The position numbers were made by a program, and so were the translations under genes. From Pilaira anomala (Eukaryota; Mucoromycota; Mucoromycetes; Mucorales; Mucoraceae): a stretch of 64,000 bases of DNA. The stretch covers positions 496,001 to 560,000 of the forward strand of contig JAIXMQ010000001.1 in assembly GCA_025716855.1 (NCBI GenBank). The letters run 5' to 3'. The notes below the pieces were generated by a model, which saw only the letters and a list, made by a program, of their open reading frames with translations, had not been told where the DNA came from and did no database searches. Positions 1 through 11,523 of this stretch are shown here, one piece after another (within the stretch, counting starts at the first letter, position 1; the number at the start of each line of letters is the position of its first letter).

Positions 1-17
1 GGCGACGTTGTCTTTAA

Positions 18-1208
18 ATGTACCACCGGGATTGCGAAGAGAATCTTATATCAGTAATTCTTTATGACTGTCCTAAACTTGTTAGTTTCAAATTATTGAA
101 CAGTTTTTCTTTTTGCGGTAGCAATGGTATTCAAACTTCTGAAAGCATTTATCTGTTGTACCATATGATTAGACTGAAAGAAAGTTCTGGGTTCCATAAA
201 AGGATAATTGCTCCTATGATACCCCCACCATCATCATTCAATATCATAAAAATGGAATCTTACAACATTAATTTGAAAGAGTTGATTCTTGTACCTCCTT
301 CTTTCGATACCTCAAAAATGGAATATATTATATCTTACATCCCAACATATCAACTTGACATTTTCGAACTTAAATTAACTCGTGATGACATACATGATTG
401 GTTGAATAAAAATAACGTAAAATCTGCTGTAAGTTTTGCTCGCCATCTTAGCCTCGCCAGGAATGTATTATTTAGAACAAGTGATTTGCCAATACCTGTA
501 CACATTGTCGAGAGAATTGGAAGAGATTCAGAATATGAAATTAATACAAAGATTTAATCACCAGAAACAGGAATAATCTTTCCTCCTATTTTTTAATGAA
601 AGTGAATGATATTGTACTGACGGGAAAAACAAACAAACTGGATATAATCATGACTAAAGATGAAGCAGGTGAAATAATGCAATATGTTCTAGTTAACTTT
701 TGGAATGTCGATCATTTACGTATTTACATACACAATTTGGAATATCCTGAAACCGTGAATTTATCATCAAATATGAAAAGGAAAATGGTCTTACTTCAGT
801 TCATGGGAGGGGCTTCCCCTTCAAATATAATGAAATCATTCGTATCTATGGTGGAATTATGTCAGATCTCAATATACTGACACTCAAAAATTGTTTACTG
901 ATAAATGGAAAGAAAACAAAGTGTCTTGGGAATAAGAAGCGAGCTGGTTTTTATTATGCTGATGGAAAACTTTATCGAAGTGTAAAGATACAAAACCATT
1001 ATAAATTAGATTTAACTACTTGTTACAAGTATCATCTATGTCGTTTAACTTTAATAATCAAGATTTGGTATTGTTCAAGTTCAAAATTGTTGGCCAACAC
1101 AAAAAAGAAGTATTCTTTCACAAGTTCATGTATTGGGGTAATGACTATCTTCAAGTTTCCAATGATAAATACATACTTGAGGCCAAGCCGTCGAGTTCTT
1201 CCATTATA

Positions 1209-1250
<42 letters not shown>

Positions 1251-1330
1251 CAGTATCAAAACTTTATGTAAAATTGAATTTTCAATACATGGAGAACAGG
1301 CTTTAGATGAATAGATAGTGTGCTTTTAAA
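18..1330 (+). pseudogene. Broken F-box/LRR-like gene (Mucorales-type family)
   Basis: Three consecutive open stretches (18-557, 596-880, 859-1314) lie in three different frames with no convincing splice sites joining them. The first reads 179 residues with a leucine-rich-repeat flavour (CPKLVSFKLLN near its start). The second and third continue in the same style (NVDHLRIYIHNLEYP; SDLNILTLKNCLLI). A fourth frame (about 1041-1210) keeps reading protein-like until a 40-nt poly(A) tract at about 1209-1248 interrupts it. The texture resembles the large F-box/LRR-like families of Mucorales, but I see no F-box itself, so the N-terminus may lie left of the window or be lost. Most likely a decaying copy; unusual introns are the alternative. 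The family call is from general resemblance only. Confidence 0.4.
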
Positions 1331-1397
1331 AATTAATAAACAAAAACAACATTTATTATCATTATTATGTATACAGTATTTTCTCTGAAGAAAAAAA

Positions 1398-3696
1398 TTA
1401 TGGAGTATCCTTGGGACAGATAACTTCCTTATATTGTTTAATGGTACCTTCAAATTTGGTAAGGATGCCACCTTCACAAACCCAAATTTCGTTACAGACA
1501 GTGTTAATAAATCTTTCATCGTGAGAAACAATAATGACACCACCCTTAAATTGTGCAAGAGCTTCTTGTAACGCATCCATAGACTCAATATCCAAATGGT
1601 TAGTAGGTTCATCAAGAACCAAAATATGAGGGTTTTGCATACTAAGACAAGCGAAAGCGACACGAGATTTTTGACCACCAGACAAAGTCTTCATAATTTG
1701 AAGACCAACCATACCAGTAATACCGAAAGAACCTAAATGGCGACGATATTCTTCTTCGGACTTACCAGGGAATTGATCTGCCATGAAACCAACAGCATTC
1801 TTTGTTAGATCAAGTTGGTCAATATGATGTTGTGTGAAATAAGCAATACGAAGACGACCATTTCTGTGAACAATACCAGAAGAAGGTTTATTTTCTTCTG
1901 TTAATAATTTCAACATAGTAGATTTACCAGCACCGTTAGGACCAACGACAGCAATACGTGAATCCATTCTTAAATCGATATTGACATGACGAATAATAGT
2001 CTTTTCGGGGGTATAACCGAAAGTAACTTCAGACATTTGAAGAATAGGTGGTGATAATTGATCAGGATCAACAAATTGGAAAGTAATTGCTTTTTCAGCC
2101 TCAGGTGGTTCCAAAACTGGTAATTTCTCAAGAATCTTGATTTTAGATTGTGCTTGGGGAGCACGCTTAGCATTATATCTCCAACGATCAATGAAATCTT
2201 GAAGATGTTTACGGTATTGTTCTTGAGATTCGTATTCTCTAAGTTGGGCTTTACGACGTTCTTCTTTAGTAGCATGGAAGTTTGTAAAGTTACCCTTATA
2301 GTATTCCAATTTCTCTGAATGCATGTACAAAATATCGGTTGCAACTTCATCCAAAAATTCTCTGTCGTGAGAAACAACAAGTAAAGTATTTGTCCAAGTC
2401 TTAAGATAACTTTCTAACCAAACAATGGCTGGAATCTATTATTATAATTTAATATTAGTATATTTCATAGCCTATCACGTAACATTACTTACATCCAACA
2501 TGTTATCAGGTTCATCAAGCATTAAAACATCAGGCTTACAGAACAAAGCACGAGCAAGAGAAATTCTCATTCTCCAACCACCAGAGAATTCTCTGGTAGG
2601 TCTCTTTTGTTCAGCAGTACTGAAACCAAGACCTGCTAAAATAGCAGAAGCCTTACTCTCAGCCTTATCACTTTCAATTTCAGTCAACTTGGCGAATACT
2701 TCCTTCATTTCAGTATCTAATCTATCCTTTTCAGCATCCAAAGCACGTTTCTCTTCTTCAGATAAACCTTCTTCCTCGTTTTGTTCCTCTTCGATCTCGC
2801 TGATTCTCTTAGACAAATTACGTTCCTTTTCAAGTAAATGTTCACGCCATACATCGGCACGAAGAACTACGTCAATTGCAGGAGTATCGTCACCTACAAC
2901 CTAATTTATTATGTATATATTAGTAATGACATCAAAATCCAATCTCAATTGTACTTACTTCTTGCTCGACATAGAGAAGAGAAATATGAGGAGGTACAGC
3001 AATTTCACGACGAGACATTGCTCTAAGTAAAGTAGATTTACCGATACCGTTTTTACCAACAACACCATAACGTCTACCAAAAGCAACAGTCAAATTGGCA
3101 TCTGTTAAAATACGACGGCCAGCAAATGAAATATCGAAATTTTCGATCTTGATATCCTTGTTCTTTCCTTTTGTAGTGGTATAATCCAAAATAGGATTGT
3201 ACATTTTGTACTCTTCCTGCAAAGCCTTTTGTTCATTCAACAAACGAGAAGCTTCATATTCAACCTTCATATTACTCTTTTCATTACGCTTGGCCATCTT
3301 GGCAGCAATCTTCATTTCAGCTTTACGTAATTTATCTTGATTAACTTGAGATTGAACACGGCGCCCTGAAGCGTGTTCTAAATCTACTGCACCTTTACCA
3401 AGAACGGAAGTGGCAGAAAGGCCGCTTTGATTGTTCATAGTAAAGGAATGTTCTAATTTGGATAATTTTGCAGGTGCTGTTGTTTTTTGGTTAGCTTGTA
3501 AAAGCTTAGATAAATGTTCACAAAGTTCGTTGATTTTATCCTCATCGCCACCAGCGTCGATTAAGATTGGTTTAACGAAGTCTGCGATAGCGTCTTCATC
3601 ATCTTCAAAGTCATTCTCACGAAGGTAACCTTCGATGTATTCAATAATGGCTTCGTCAGCTCCAGGAACTGCCTTTCTGATAAGTTGAAGTGACAT
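1398..3696 (-). CDS. GCN20: ABC-F ATPase GCN20/ABCF3, translation regulator
   Basis: Cytosolic ABC-F protein. In this family GCN20 partners GCN1 on ribosomes to activate the eIF2-alpha kinase GCN2 in amino-acid starvation. Exons on the minus strand are 3696-2959, 2900-2493 and 2435-1398 (introns of 58 and 57 nt, GTAAGT donors), giving 727 residues, the usual ABCF3 length. The N-terminal helical region (about 1-200) is the ABCF3/GCN20 type. Cassette 1 has Walker A GKNGIGKST near 214-222, signature SGGWRMR and Walker B LMLDEPDNMLD. Cassette 2 has GPNGAGKST, LSGGQKSR and LDEPTNHLD. There is no membrane segment. Cassette 1 reads DEPDN where ABC-F proteins normally have DEPTN. A pyrimidine tract and AG about 9 nt before the ATG hint at a 5'UTR intron. 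Divergent from eIF3l across a 210-bp spacer. Confidence 0.95.
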
Positions 3697-3906
3697 TTGC
3701 CTTAACTGAAATAAACAATAAAGTAAAAAAAGACTTTTTTATCTTGCTTGCCCCGACCGCTTTGCTGAGATGATTCTGGCTTTTTTGGTGGCTAAGTTTT
3801 CAAATGAATGCCTGTGACTCGTGTTCCTTAGGTGTAGAAAGTCGTTTGGGGTGCAACAAAAAGGAAAAAAATATTTGTTTTTTTGTAATCCCATTAAAAG
3901 GCTATA
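3697..3906. promoter_or_regulatory. Divergent promoter between GCN20 and eIF3l
   Basis: Only 210 bp separate the two opposite start codons, so both genes must draw their core promoters from this spacer. Both encode translation factors, which fits co-regulation. The middle part (about 3744-3860) is clearly more GC-rich than its flanks. I could not identify a specific transcription-factor site. Confidence 0.6.
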
Positions 3907-5699
3907 ATGTACCAGGATACTTTTGAAGAAGACGATTTGATCGCCGAGGTCGAGCTTGTTGCTCAAGCCCGCTATTCTCAAAATAATGATGTTGATGATG
4001 GTTTCGATACTGAAGGTAATTTTACTCTTTTTACTTTTAGAAAAACTTTTTTTTTAACCGGGATTATCTATAGTTGTTTCTAGCCAAACAACAACTGCTC
4101 AAATTCCTGATGGCGTTAGAAACTTCATCCTTCATTTCTATCGTAACGTTATCGATAACAACGTTTATGAACTCCATAATATTTTCGATAGCTCTTTCAA
4201 CAAGTTGACAGAAAAATATTATCAAAAACAAGCATGGCCTGAGGCCGAAGTCATTGCTCCTCTTGTTAATGATGGTAATTGAGCGATTTACAATGTTAAC
4301 GTATTTATGTATTCTAATATCATCACCATTATCTATCTAGATCAAGTATTCTTGACATTATATCGCGAACTTTATTATCGTCACATTTATGCTCATTTGA
4401 CTCCTACTTTGGAACAACGTTTCCATTCTTATGAGAACTACTGTGATCTTTTCAACTATATCTTGAGTAATTATCCACCATCAAAAACAACAATTGTAGA
4501 TTTAACGCGATTAATCCTAATTTCATTTTATTTTGTTATTAGACTCTGATGGACCTGTTTCTTTGGAATTGCCTAACCAATGGCTTTGGGATATTATTGA
4601 CGAATTTATCTATCAATTCCAATCTTTCTGTAATTATCGTGATCGCATTAAGAGCAAGTCTGATCAAGAAGCTGTTTTATTGCAGGAAAACTCTCAAATT
4701 TGGAGCTGTTATAGTGTTTTGAATGTTCTTTATTCTTTCATTCAAAAATCTCGCATCAACGAACAATTATTAGTTAGCAAAAATGGTGGTGATATGTTGG
4801 AAGCTGCTGGCGAATATGGATCTCGTCCTCTTTACAAGATGTTGGGCTATTTCTCCATTGTTGGTCTCGTTCGTGTTCACTGTTTATTAGGTGATTACGT
4901 TCTTGCATTGAAGATGATGGATAACATTGTTTTGAACAAGAAGGCCATGTTTGCTCGTGTTACTGCTTGTCACGTTACCACTTATTATTATGTTGGTTTC
5001 GCTTACATGATGCTCCGTAGATATGCCGATGCTATCAAGGCTTTCTCTACCGTTTTATCTTTCATTCAAAGAACTAAGCAATATCACTCTCGCTCATATC
5101 AATTTGATCAAATCGCCAAGAAGGGTGACCAAATGTATGCCCTTTTAGCTATTTGTATCGCCCTTTGTCCTACCAGATTAGATGAAAACATCCACTCTCA
5201 ACTTCGTGAAAAGCATGGTGAACAACTCTTCAAGATGCAAAAGGGAGAAGAATCTCTTAGTGTTTACGTTGATTTATTCCAATTTGCTTGTCCCAAATTC
5301 CTTTCACCTACTGGTAAGGGTGTTGATCCTCATCAAAACCAACTTAAAGTTTTCATGGCCGATATCAAGAACCAAATCAATCTTCCCACTCTCCGTTCAT
5401 TCATGAAGCTTTATACTTCTATGGGTATTGAGAAGTTGGCCAAGTTTTTGGAAATCGACTCTGAAGAACTTACCACTCAATTATTGATTTTCAAGCAAAA
5501 ATCTCGTCAATACAAGTGGGTTAGTGGTAACCTTTTGGAAGGTGAATATTTACCTACATCCGATCTTGATTTCTGCTTGAAGCAGGATGTTGTTCATATC
5601 GCTGAATCTAAGGTTGGCCGTCGTTATGGTGATTGGTTCTTACGTAACATTAATCGTTGTGAAGACATTTTAGCCAACTTGGAACTTAGCAAGGCTTAA
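3907..5699 (+). CDS. EIF3L: Eukaryotic translation initiation factor 3 subunit L
   Basis: Subunit of the eIF3 complex, which binds the 40S ribosome during initiation. Exons are 3907-4015, 4074-4274, 4341-4466 and 4543-5699. Three short introns (58, 66 and 76 nt) all fall in phase 1. The product is 530 residues, slightly shorter than animal eIF3l (about 560). Family hallmarks seen: the N-terminal acidic stretch, the region around [15 protein letters not shown], the long helical middle with [22 protein letters not shown], and the PCI-type C-terminus ending near EDILANLEL. The ATG is the first in frame and lies directly downstream of the divergent promoter. Fungi that keep eIF3l have a fuller eIF3 than budding yeast, which lacks it; that comparison is from general knowledge. 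Confidence 0.95.
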
Positions 5700-6373
5700 A
5701 TAGATTTACTGTTTTCTTATTCTATCCTCTCTTTTTTTACACACAATTTCGATTATTACAATTATTACTTTTTTTTTGTTACTATACTTCTCAAAATACA
5801 TAAACCATTTTATTTAACAAAATATTTAGTCCTTTTCGTTACCACAAAAGATATTTTATCTTTATTGAATCGTTAAATGCAATGTAAATGTAGTGTCATC
5901 TTTGTCGCGGCAATTCGATTTGGCATAATGATATTATTCGAATAAGTGCTACATATCTACTATAAATATTCATTTGATTGGTAAAACTGAACGAATATTA
6001 TCTACCATATATCAATGCCTTTAAATGGATTCTTCAATGGCAAAAAATATACATAAATATAGTTAATATGAAGAAATGAATGATTTCTTATATTTTACTT
6101 TCAATATTACGCGAGCTATTATGCATTCACATGTCTACTCCGAAGAAATTCGAGGGACTCAGCACTAAAATTATTAAAAACTATGAAATATTATAAGGTT
6201 TTAATATTAACGAAGCAAGTTTCGAGCCACGCACAATACATAAAATGAACTTTGTTTGCTTTGACTGTATTTCAGTGACGACTTGTCACTTTGAGTTCCA
6301 AAATTAAAAGGCCGTTTGTAGATCTGCATTATCTATGATTTTAGACTGATTTTTTTTTTCATTCATAAGCACA
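5700..6373. other. AT-rich intergenic, no gene seen
   Basis: This holds the 3' untranslated region of eIF3l (T-rich tracts around 5730-5780) followed by AT-rich sequence with stops in all frames. No repeat or RNA gene was recognised. Confidence 0.6.
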
Positions 6374-6723
6374 ATTCTGTCAACACGTCGAAAAGGAATG
6401 ACTCACCACAAGAGGTATTAACAATGGTCTTTAAAGGCCTACATACATTCGATGGCTTTTCAAAATACCAGTGTGTTTGCAAGACATGGAGAAGACCCGC
6501 TCAAAAAGCTGGTTTAAAAAACATAAGTTTAGGCAATCCCCTATAAGCTGAACGATTTTTTCGTACACTCACTGACGCAGGTCTAGGAGCTGTAGTAGAG
6601 AAGGTCAATTTTTATTATGATCCAGAAGAAGCTGAGCCTTTTGAAAAAATTGCTGTATTCTTTCTGCCGTGTGCATCAATGAGTGCCTCGAATGTATCAT
6701 TGGAAGGTTGTAAGAGATTTTAA
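6374..6723 (+). pseudogene. F-box protein relic
   Basis: A reading frame enters from about 6374 and reads SPQEVLTMVFKGLHTFDG, then KYQCVCKTWRRPAQKA. This is the F-box pattern (P-x-E-V-L-x-x-V-F-x-x-L ... C-x-x-V-C-K-x-W) in the form common in Mucorales. The frame is broken by a TAA at 6544-6546 and then continues openly for 58 codons (AERFFRTLTDAGL ...) to 6723. No upstream ATG is available in frame; the first is 6424, inside the F-box. F-box proteins are substrate adaptors of SCF ubiquitin ligases, but this copy looks dead. It ends 23 bp before a PPR relic on the other strand. Confidence 0.6.
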
Positions 6724-6745
6724 TTTTTATTAGGTATGATACGTC

Positions 6746-7060
6746 CTAGTGGTGAAACAGCCTTAGTGTAAGTAAGAAGGTTTGTTTTGGTCTGATGGAT
6801 CGACTCACTTTAGGTGTCTTTGGTGTAAACCTTTCTTGAAAGATTTTTTCTGCTTCTGTAATATTACCTAATCTTCCATTTGCTTCAATTAAAGTATTAA
6901 AGGTGAATTCGTCGGGTTGAATATCAGTGGATTTTAATAAATTGTAAATTCGGAATACTTCCTCGTATTTTTTAGATTGTAAAGCAGCACACATATAGAG
7001 ATTGAAAGTGTATGAATTAAGTTTTTTGATTTCGGTCCATAAATCAGTAGAGGCTTTCCA
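6746..7060 (-). pseudogene. Pentatricopeptide-repeat (PPR) protein fragment
   Basis: Read on the minus strand from about 7060, the frame gives [20 protein letters not shown], then [20 protein letters not shown] and [19 protein letters not shown]. These are two to three 35-residue PPR units with the usual TYN/TFNTLI and PD-E-T landmarks. The fragment is cut at its 5' side by a T-run of about 18 at 7063-7080. It ends in a short unrelated tail at 6746. PPR proteins act in organelle RNA processing and normally carry many repeats plus a transit peptide, so this is a truncated remnant. Confidence 0.6.
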
Positions 7061-8006
7061 TTTTTTTTTTTTTTTTTTTTTGAGTTAAAAATAAAAATAT
7101 TAAAAAAAGTGAAGAGGTTGCCTACATAATAATATTCGGGAGGGGTTTAAAGACGGCTTGACTTTTGACACATTTGATAAATTTAGGTTTTTTTGTTAAA
7201 AGATGTGGTCTGTCTTCACTCTCAAGATACGCCCCAGTGAGACTTTTAAATCTTAAAATACTTACCAAAGGTTGAAGAACTATTTAATTAAATGCCCACT
7301 TTAATAAGAAGATTATATTGGTCAATTAAGTAACTTGCGTTTTGTGTTTGTCAGATCTTCCAGCCTTGTAAAAGTGAAACTTGTTAAGAAAAAAAAGAGA
7401 AGTAGGGTTCCTAAAAAAAAGCAAAAAGTTTCTCATTATAAATTGATATAATATTTGCTGTATCTATAAGGAAAAAAAAGTCTGACCTAGATATTACACA
7501 TCAAGCATTATACAAGTTTGAAAAGTACTTACAGGCACTATTTCATTTCCATTTGTATATGTAGAATTTATTGTGAGAAAATAACCCCACTATTTACATT
7601 TTGAAAAAAAAATATATACACATGTATATAGTCAATAAAAGGGCACGAACCGACAAAAAGAAAAAGCCTTGAGAAATTTGACAAAAAACTCCTAGGCAGA
7701 AGAACCAGTACTTCTTAGTAATCATAACCTTTAATTACTAACACCCCTGTGTTTTTAGTTCCGACAATATGAGCATGTCTACTGAAAAGGTCAAGCATGA
7801 GTGATTCAATTTCTTAAAAATTCATTTTCTTATATTACCCCACCAAATTGTTACTATGGACAAGTTGTGGGTTTCATGAACTTATTTTTGTCTGTTTTTT
7901 TTTCGGTGCAGATTCAAAGGTACAAAAGTATATACGAAAGTGGATCGTAGTCTGCTTTTACGGCATCTTCTTGGCATAACTAAAATACAAACATCTTTTA
8001 TTCTTC

Positions 8007-8074
<68 letters not shown>

Positions 8075-8400
8075 TGGCATAAAAACTTGTATAAGCAACT
8101 CAAAAGAAAATTAAGAGCTGGCTGCTATGAAGCTGACCATGTAAACCAAAGCTTAAAGAAGATTTGCCCAAACTTTACAGGTAACTAGAACAAAAACCAC
8201 TATTATAATCGCCCAGAATCTGTGATCATAAAAAGTATGTCTTATAAAATGATATGCTAAAAGTATTTGTATAGCTGGCTCGGGAAACTTTACACATTTC
8301 GTTGCTACATGCTCATTGCCAAAAAATCTTGGAAAAAAAAAATCAAAAAATAATAAAACCCAGAATTTAATAGTATGATATAGGTACGGCTTTTGCAGTC
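7061..8400. other. Intergenic, AT-rich, with a T65 homopolymer
   Basis: No gene could be supported. The stretch is low complexity, with a pure T-run at 8009-8073. Short open frames such as 7940-8188 run through that homopolymer and are not credible. A short ATG frame at about 7769 (MSMSTEKVKHE) has no convincing downstream exon. Confidence 0.5.
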
Positions 8401-8428
8401 ACGGGTACGGGTACGGGTACGGGTACGG
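8401..8428 (+). repeat. Short tandem hexamer (ACGGGT)4
   Basis: Four perfect copies of ACGGGT followed by a degenerate fifth (ACGGTT). It sits just upstream of the PD-(D/E)XK-like relic. Confidence 0.9.
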
Positions 8429-8489
8429 TTGCAGTTCGACAAAGACAGTTTATTTTACTCTTCAGTTTGTGAAAGTAGGTAAACCTGTA

Positions 8490-9042
8490 AAGCCAATTTG
8501 AATACTTTACTGATAACTCTTTAGTTATAAAAATTTTACAAAGCCCTGAATTTATTAAATTGCTTGCTGAATCCATTATAAAAAAGGATTATCCTAATTT
8601 CAGTTTTGTTCAATTAGAATTTTTGGGTAATGGTTCTTATTTTGTTCTTTATATGGCTCAATCACGTTCAATCCTTTTGGAGATTCAGTCAAAAATTACA
8701 AAAATTTCGATGAAAAAATCAGTTGAAAAATGCTTGGAGATATTCTACCGCTTTGACATTCAGCCTTCGCTTGTTATTCTTTGTACTGATAAGATCTCCT
8801 CGTTAGTAAGATCACTGCTATCACCCACTTTGGAAAATTCTCATAGACAGATGTTCGAGAGTACTGTGTGGGCGGAAAAGTGCCTAATTATCCTCAAAAA
8901 TGCAATTAACCTTAGTGAAGACGAATCAAACAAACTTGACCCGTTGGTAGTATTTACGATCTATTTTTCAGATGATGAAATGCAGAAACAAAAGCTGCGA
9001 GATATTGGCAATCCCATTATGAGGGATATAATCAAAGATTAG
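8490..9042 (+). pseudogene. PD-(D/E)XK-nuclease-like family member, degenerate
   Basis: From about 8490 a frame without a usable ATG reads DNSLVIKILQSPEFIKLLAES, then SRSILLEIQSKITK and later QPSLVILCTDKIS. It ends at 9042. The pattern (DP-x-x-I-x-x-L-x-x-ES, then hydrophobic-E-I-Q, then VILxxTD) matches the second copy at 11524-11829 on the opposite strand (ALRDPKVINLITES; LPPLIVEIQ). I associate it with PD-(D/E)XK nuclease-like proteins that are abundant in Mucorales genomes. The aspartate expected in the strand before the EIQ motif is not obvious here (GSYFVLY instead of TRSDMVL). A dead copy is likely. Family assignment is inference from the motif. Confidence 0.4.
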
Positions 9043-9560
9043 TAAATAATAGTTAAAGTTCACCCACAATTAGATTTAGACCTGCCTATCATTAAACGGT
9101 TTTGCGTTTAAATATGAACGCAAGCTTATTAGTTTCTGAGCCTTTTATTATTTTATGGATATTTACTTTCTTTATCCAAATTGGTCCTTCTTGAGTGCCG
9201 CTCATCAGTTATAGACTTGCCGCGATCTGACGTTACTTAATAGACATTTGACTTCTACTCAACATAATATAACAATCTACACATATAAAATATAATTCAT
9301 AAAATACACATCAACTAACAAGCACATAATGACTCATAAATCATAATTACTAATTCAACAGTAACGTTTAAATGTCAAATATCTGATCCATGATTCCTTT
9401 ATCAATTACTAAAACATTAGCCCTAAGTTCTGTATTCAACAGGGTTTTAAAAAAATACGGAAATGAAAAGAAAGATAATTTGATAAAAATAGGTGTTCAA
9501 TATTAAAGTTGTTTATTTAATTTGAATTATCAGAATTTGTTTGCTTGGACTTTCTTTTGG
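9043..9560. other. Intergenic, nothing recognised
   Basis: AT-rich sequence between two decayed coding fragments. No repeat, RNA gene or open frame of note. Confidence 0.5.
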
Positions 9561-9565
9561 TATAC

Positions 9566-10023
9566 CTACTTGATGAATTGTTGGCGTAATGATTCAGAAT
9601 TTTTATACTTTAATATATTCAAGTCCTTTCCTTCTTTCAAACAAGCGGCCCAATCCATTGTTTCCTCTTTCTCCTCTTTCTTTTGTTTAAATTCAGCGAC
9701 AAATTTCATGGCTTTTTCAAACTTGCTATCGTTCCTGTCAGCTGCGGTGGTGGGTGTGGATGTTGTTGGTGGTGGGACACGCGTTTTTTTTTTATTTAAT
9801 GAAGATTCAGTAATAAATAGTTCTTCATATCCCCTTTTCATCGTCAGAGTTCTTGTCTTTGCATCATTTACGGCTTCTCCCAACTGTGGTTGACCAAGTG
9901 AATGTGCGAGTGTCAATAATTTATCATACTCCATAAGTTGAAAATCCATAAATGAAAGCGGAATATCTTTGTTAATGACGCTAATTTGATGTTGCAATAT
10001 TGCTGAGGTGTATAAATTGTCGT
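9566..10023 (-). pseudogene. Unknown protein fragment, possibly from a repeated Mucorales family
   Basis: Minus-strand frame from about 10023 (after an in-frame stop) to 9566, about 150 residues. It starts DNLYTSAILQHQISVINKD and passes PLSFMDFQLMEYDKLLTL. A charged region KKKTRVPPPTTSTP follows, and then a lysine/glutamate-rich helix (KQKKEEKEE). There is no ATG at the start of the frame, so it is the 3' part of a gene or a relic. I do not recognise a named domain. The helical, charged texture would suit a DNA-binding or coiled-coil protein, but no function can be given. Confidence 0.35.
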
Positions 10024-10166
10024 ATTTGCGTCATCTCTACTTATAAATATAAGTAGATCAGGGATATAAACTAAACATTATAATAAAAAACCTGACATAT
10101 CTTCATAATAATATACATGTTTAACATTGTATATTATTATCAATATCTTGAACCTAAGGAAATATT

Positions 10167-10819
10167 GGTGCTGGGTAAAAGAGTAGTAGTAAAATCACGG
10201 ATGAAATTTGATCCAACTAACCGTTAAGCCACCAAAATACTTAACAGTTTTTTTTTAAGAAAAGACTAGTATAATTCTTGTTTTTTTAACAAAAAAACAG
10301 GTAACTTGTTCTTTTTTCACTTGCAATTTGGACAAAAAAGAAAAAAGGATCATTTTCTATTTGAGATTTATTAGACAAAATGAATCATTTATTTTTTGAT
10401 AAAATTATTAGACTTACCATTGATTACAATATGTTTTATGCAGGTCTTTTTTCCCTTGGAACATTGTCTTCTCTAGGCAAGGAGTGTGGCAAAAGAAGAG
10501 ATTAAAACTGTAGCGGTAAGGAAGGAAGATTCATTTTGGAATATATATAAAAAGAAGAAAGTGAAAGAAAAGAACAAAATAAAAAAAAAAGATTATTTAT
10601 AATGAAACCCACCCCCCCCCCTGTTTGTCTGGCGTATAAGAAAAAAAACCTGTTTGTATGCCATGTGAAAAAAAAATTGATGTAATGGTGTATTTCATGC
10701 AAAAGTTATAAAAAACCTTATTCACGTGACGGTGTGCCTGGTTATACTTTTTATAAATCCGGATAAAAGTCATCCGTGATTTTACTACCTTTTTTTTTAC
10801 TACTCTTTTCCCCGACTTC
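10167..10819. mobile_element. 653-bp MITE with inverted ends and 9-bp target duplication
   Basis: The left end reads GGTAAAAGAGTAGTAGTAAA followed by ATCACGGATGA. The right end carries the reverse complement (TCATCCGTGATTTTACTACC ... TACTACTCTTTTCCCC), so imperfect terminal inverted repeats of about 50 bp face each other. The same 9 bp, GGAAATATT, flank the element at 10158-10166 and 10820-10828. Nine-base duplications with long inverted ends are typical of Mutator-like (MULE) transposition. No transposase frame is present, so it is a non-autonomous element. An open frame inside it (10502-10702) is fortuitous. Confidence 0.8.
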
Positions 10820-10828
10820 GGAAATATT

Positions 10829-11523
10829 CTATATTCAAATGCATATACAAATTGACGTAAAATAAGATCAATGGTAAAAAACCAAGATCAAATAATAAAA
10901 TATAATTGAGAATAAAACAATACAAATAAAGTAAACACTCAATTCATATTAATAGAAAATAAGAGATATTTACCGGTAATAGTCTCGATACAAGCTTAGC
11001 TACCTTGTGTTGGGGTAAGAACGGCTACTATTACTGGTAAAAATACATTATTAATCTATTAATATCAAATAATAATATTATATAACCTGTTTACAAAATA
11101 AATAAAAAAGAATAACATTGTTGGAATAAAGATTTTCCCAGCAACTGTCAATTCTATCCCGAAACTGGGAAAATATGATATCAATCTAAGAATAAGGTTG
11201 ATCAGGTTGTATGATAGAAAAATAGTTCTTGTCAATTTAAAAGTATGCGCATTTACCAATGAAATCTGTAACAACGGAATCCAGACTAATAACAACCATG
11301 TAAGTAATTACAAGGTGATCTTTAGTCAGGAACCAGATATGCTGTTATCCAATCGGGTAGATAGGATCCACGATTATTTATGGTCAATTCGAAAGAGTAG
11401 AACGTTTATATTCAAAAGCAGAGGAATTGGGTATAGATTCATTTAAACCCATCAAAAGATGGTCCTTATTCAAACACAACTCATCAGGATATTCAAGATA
11501 TAAAAGATGATTATTATTTTAGT
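10829..11523. other. Intergenic with a small inverted repeat
   Basis: An imperfect palindrome lies at 10967-11045: left arm TATTTACCGGTAATAGT (10967-10983) and right arm ACTATTACTGGTAAAAATA (11027-11045), with a 43-nt loop. It could be a very small inverted-repeat element or a structured RNA. From about 11200 to 11500 short frames look protein-like (VERLYSKAEELGIDSFK) but are shifted and stopped, so this is probably decayed coding sequence. Confidence 0.4.

Noticed and set aside
1020..1271. Open frames running through the poly(A) tract at 1209-1248 on both strands
   Set aside because: They exist because AAA and TTT are sense codons; the lysine or phenylalanine runs have no protein context.
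8401..8428. (ACGGGT)4 as an interstitial telomere
   Set aside because: Too short and not the TTAGGG-like unit expected for this group; treated as a simple repeat.
10502..10702. Minus-strand frame inside the MITE
   Set aside because: Low complexity, no domain, lies wholly in a non-autonomous element.
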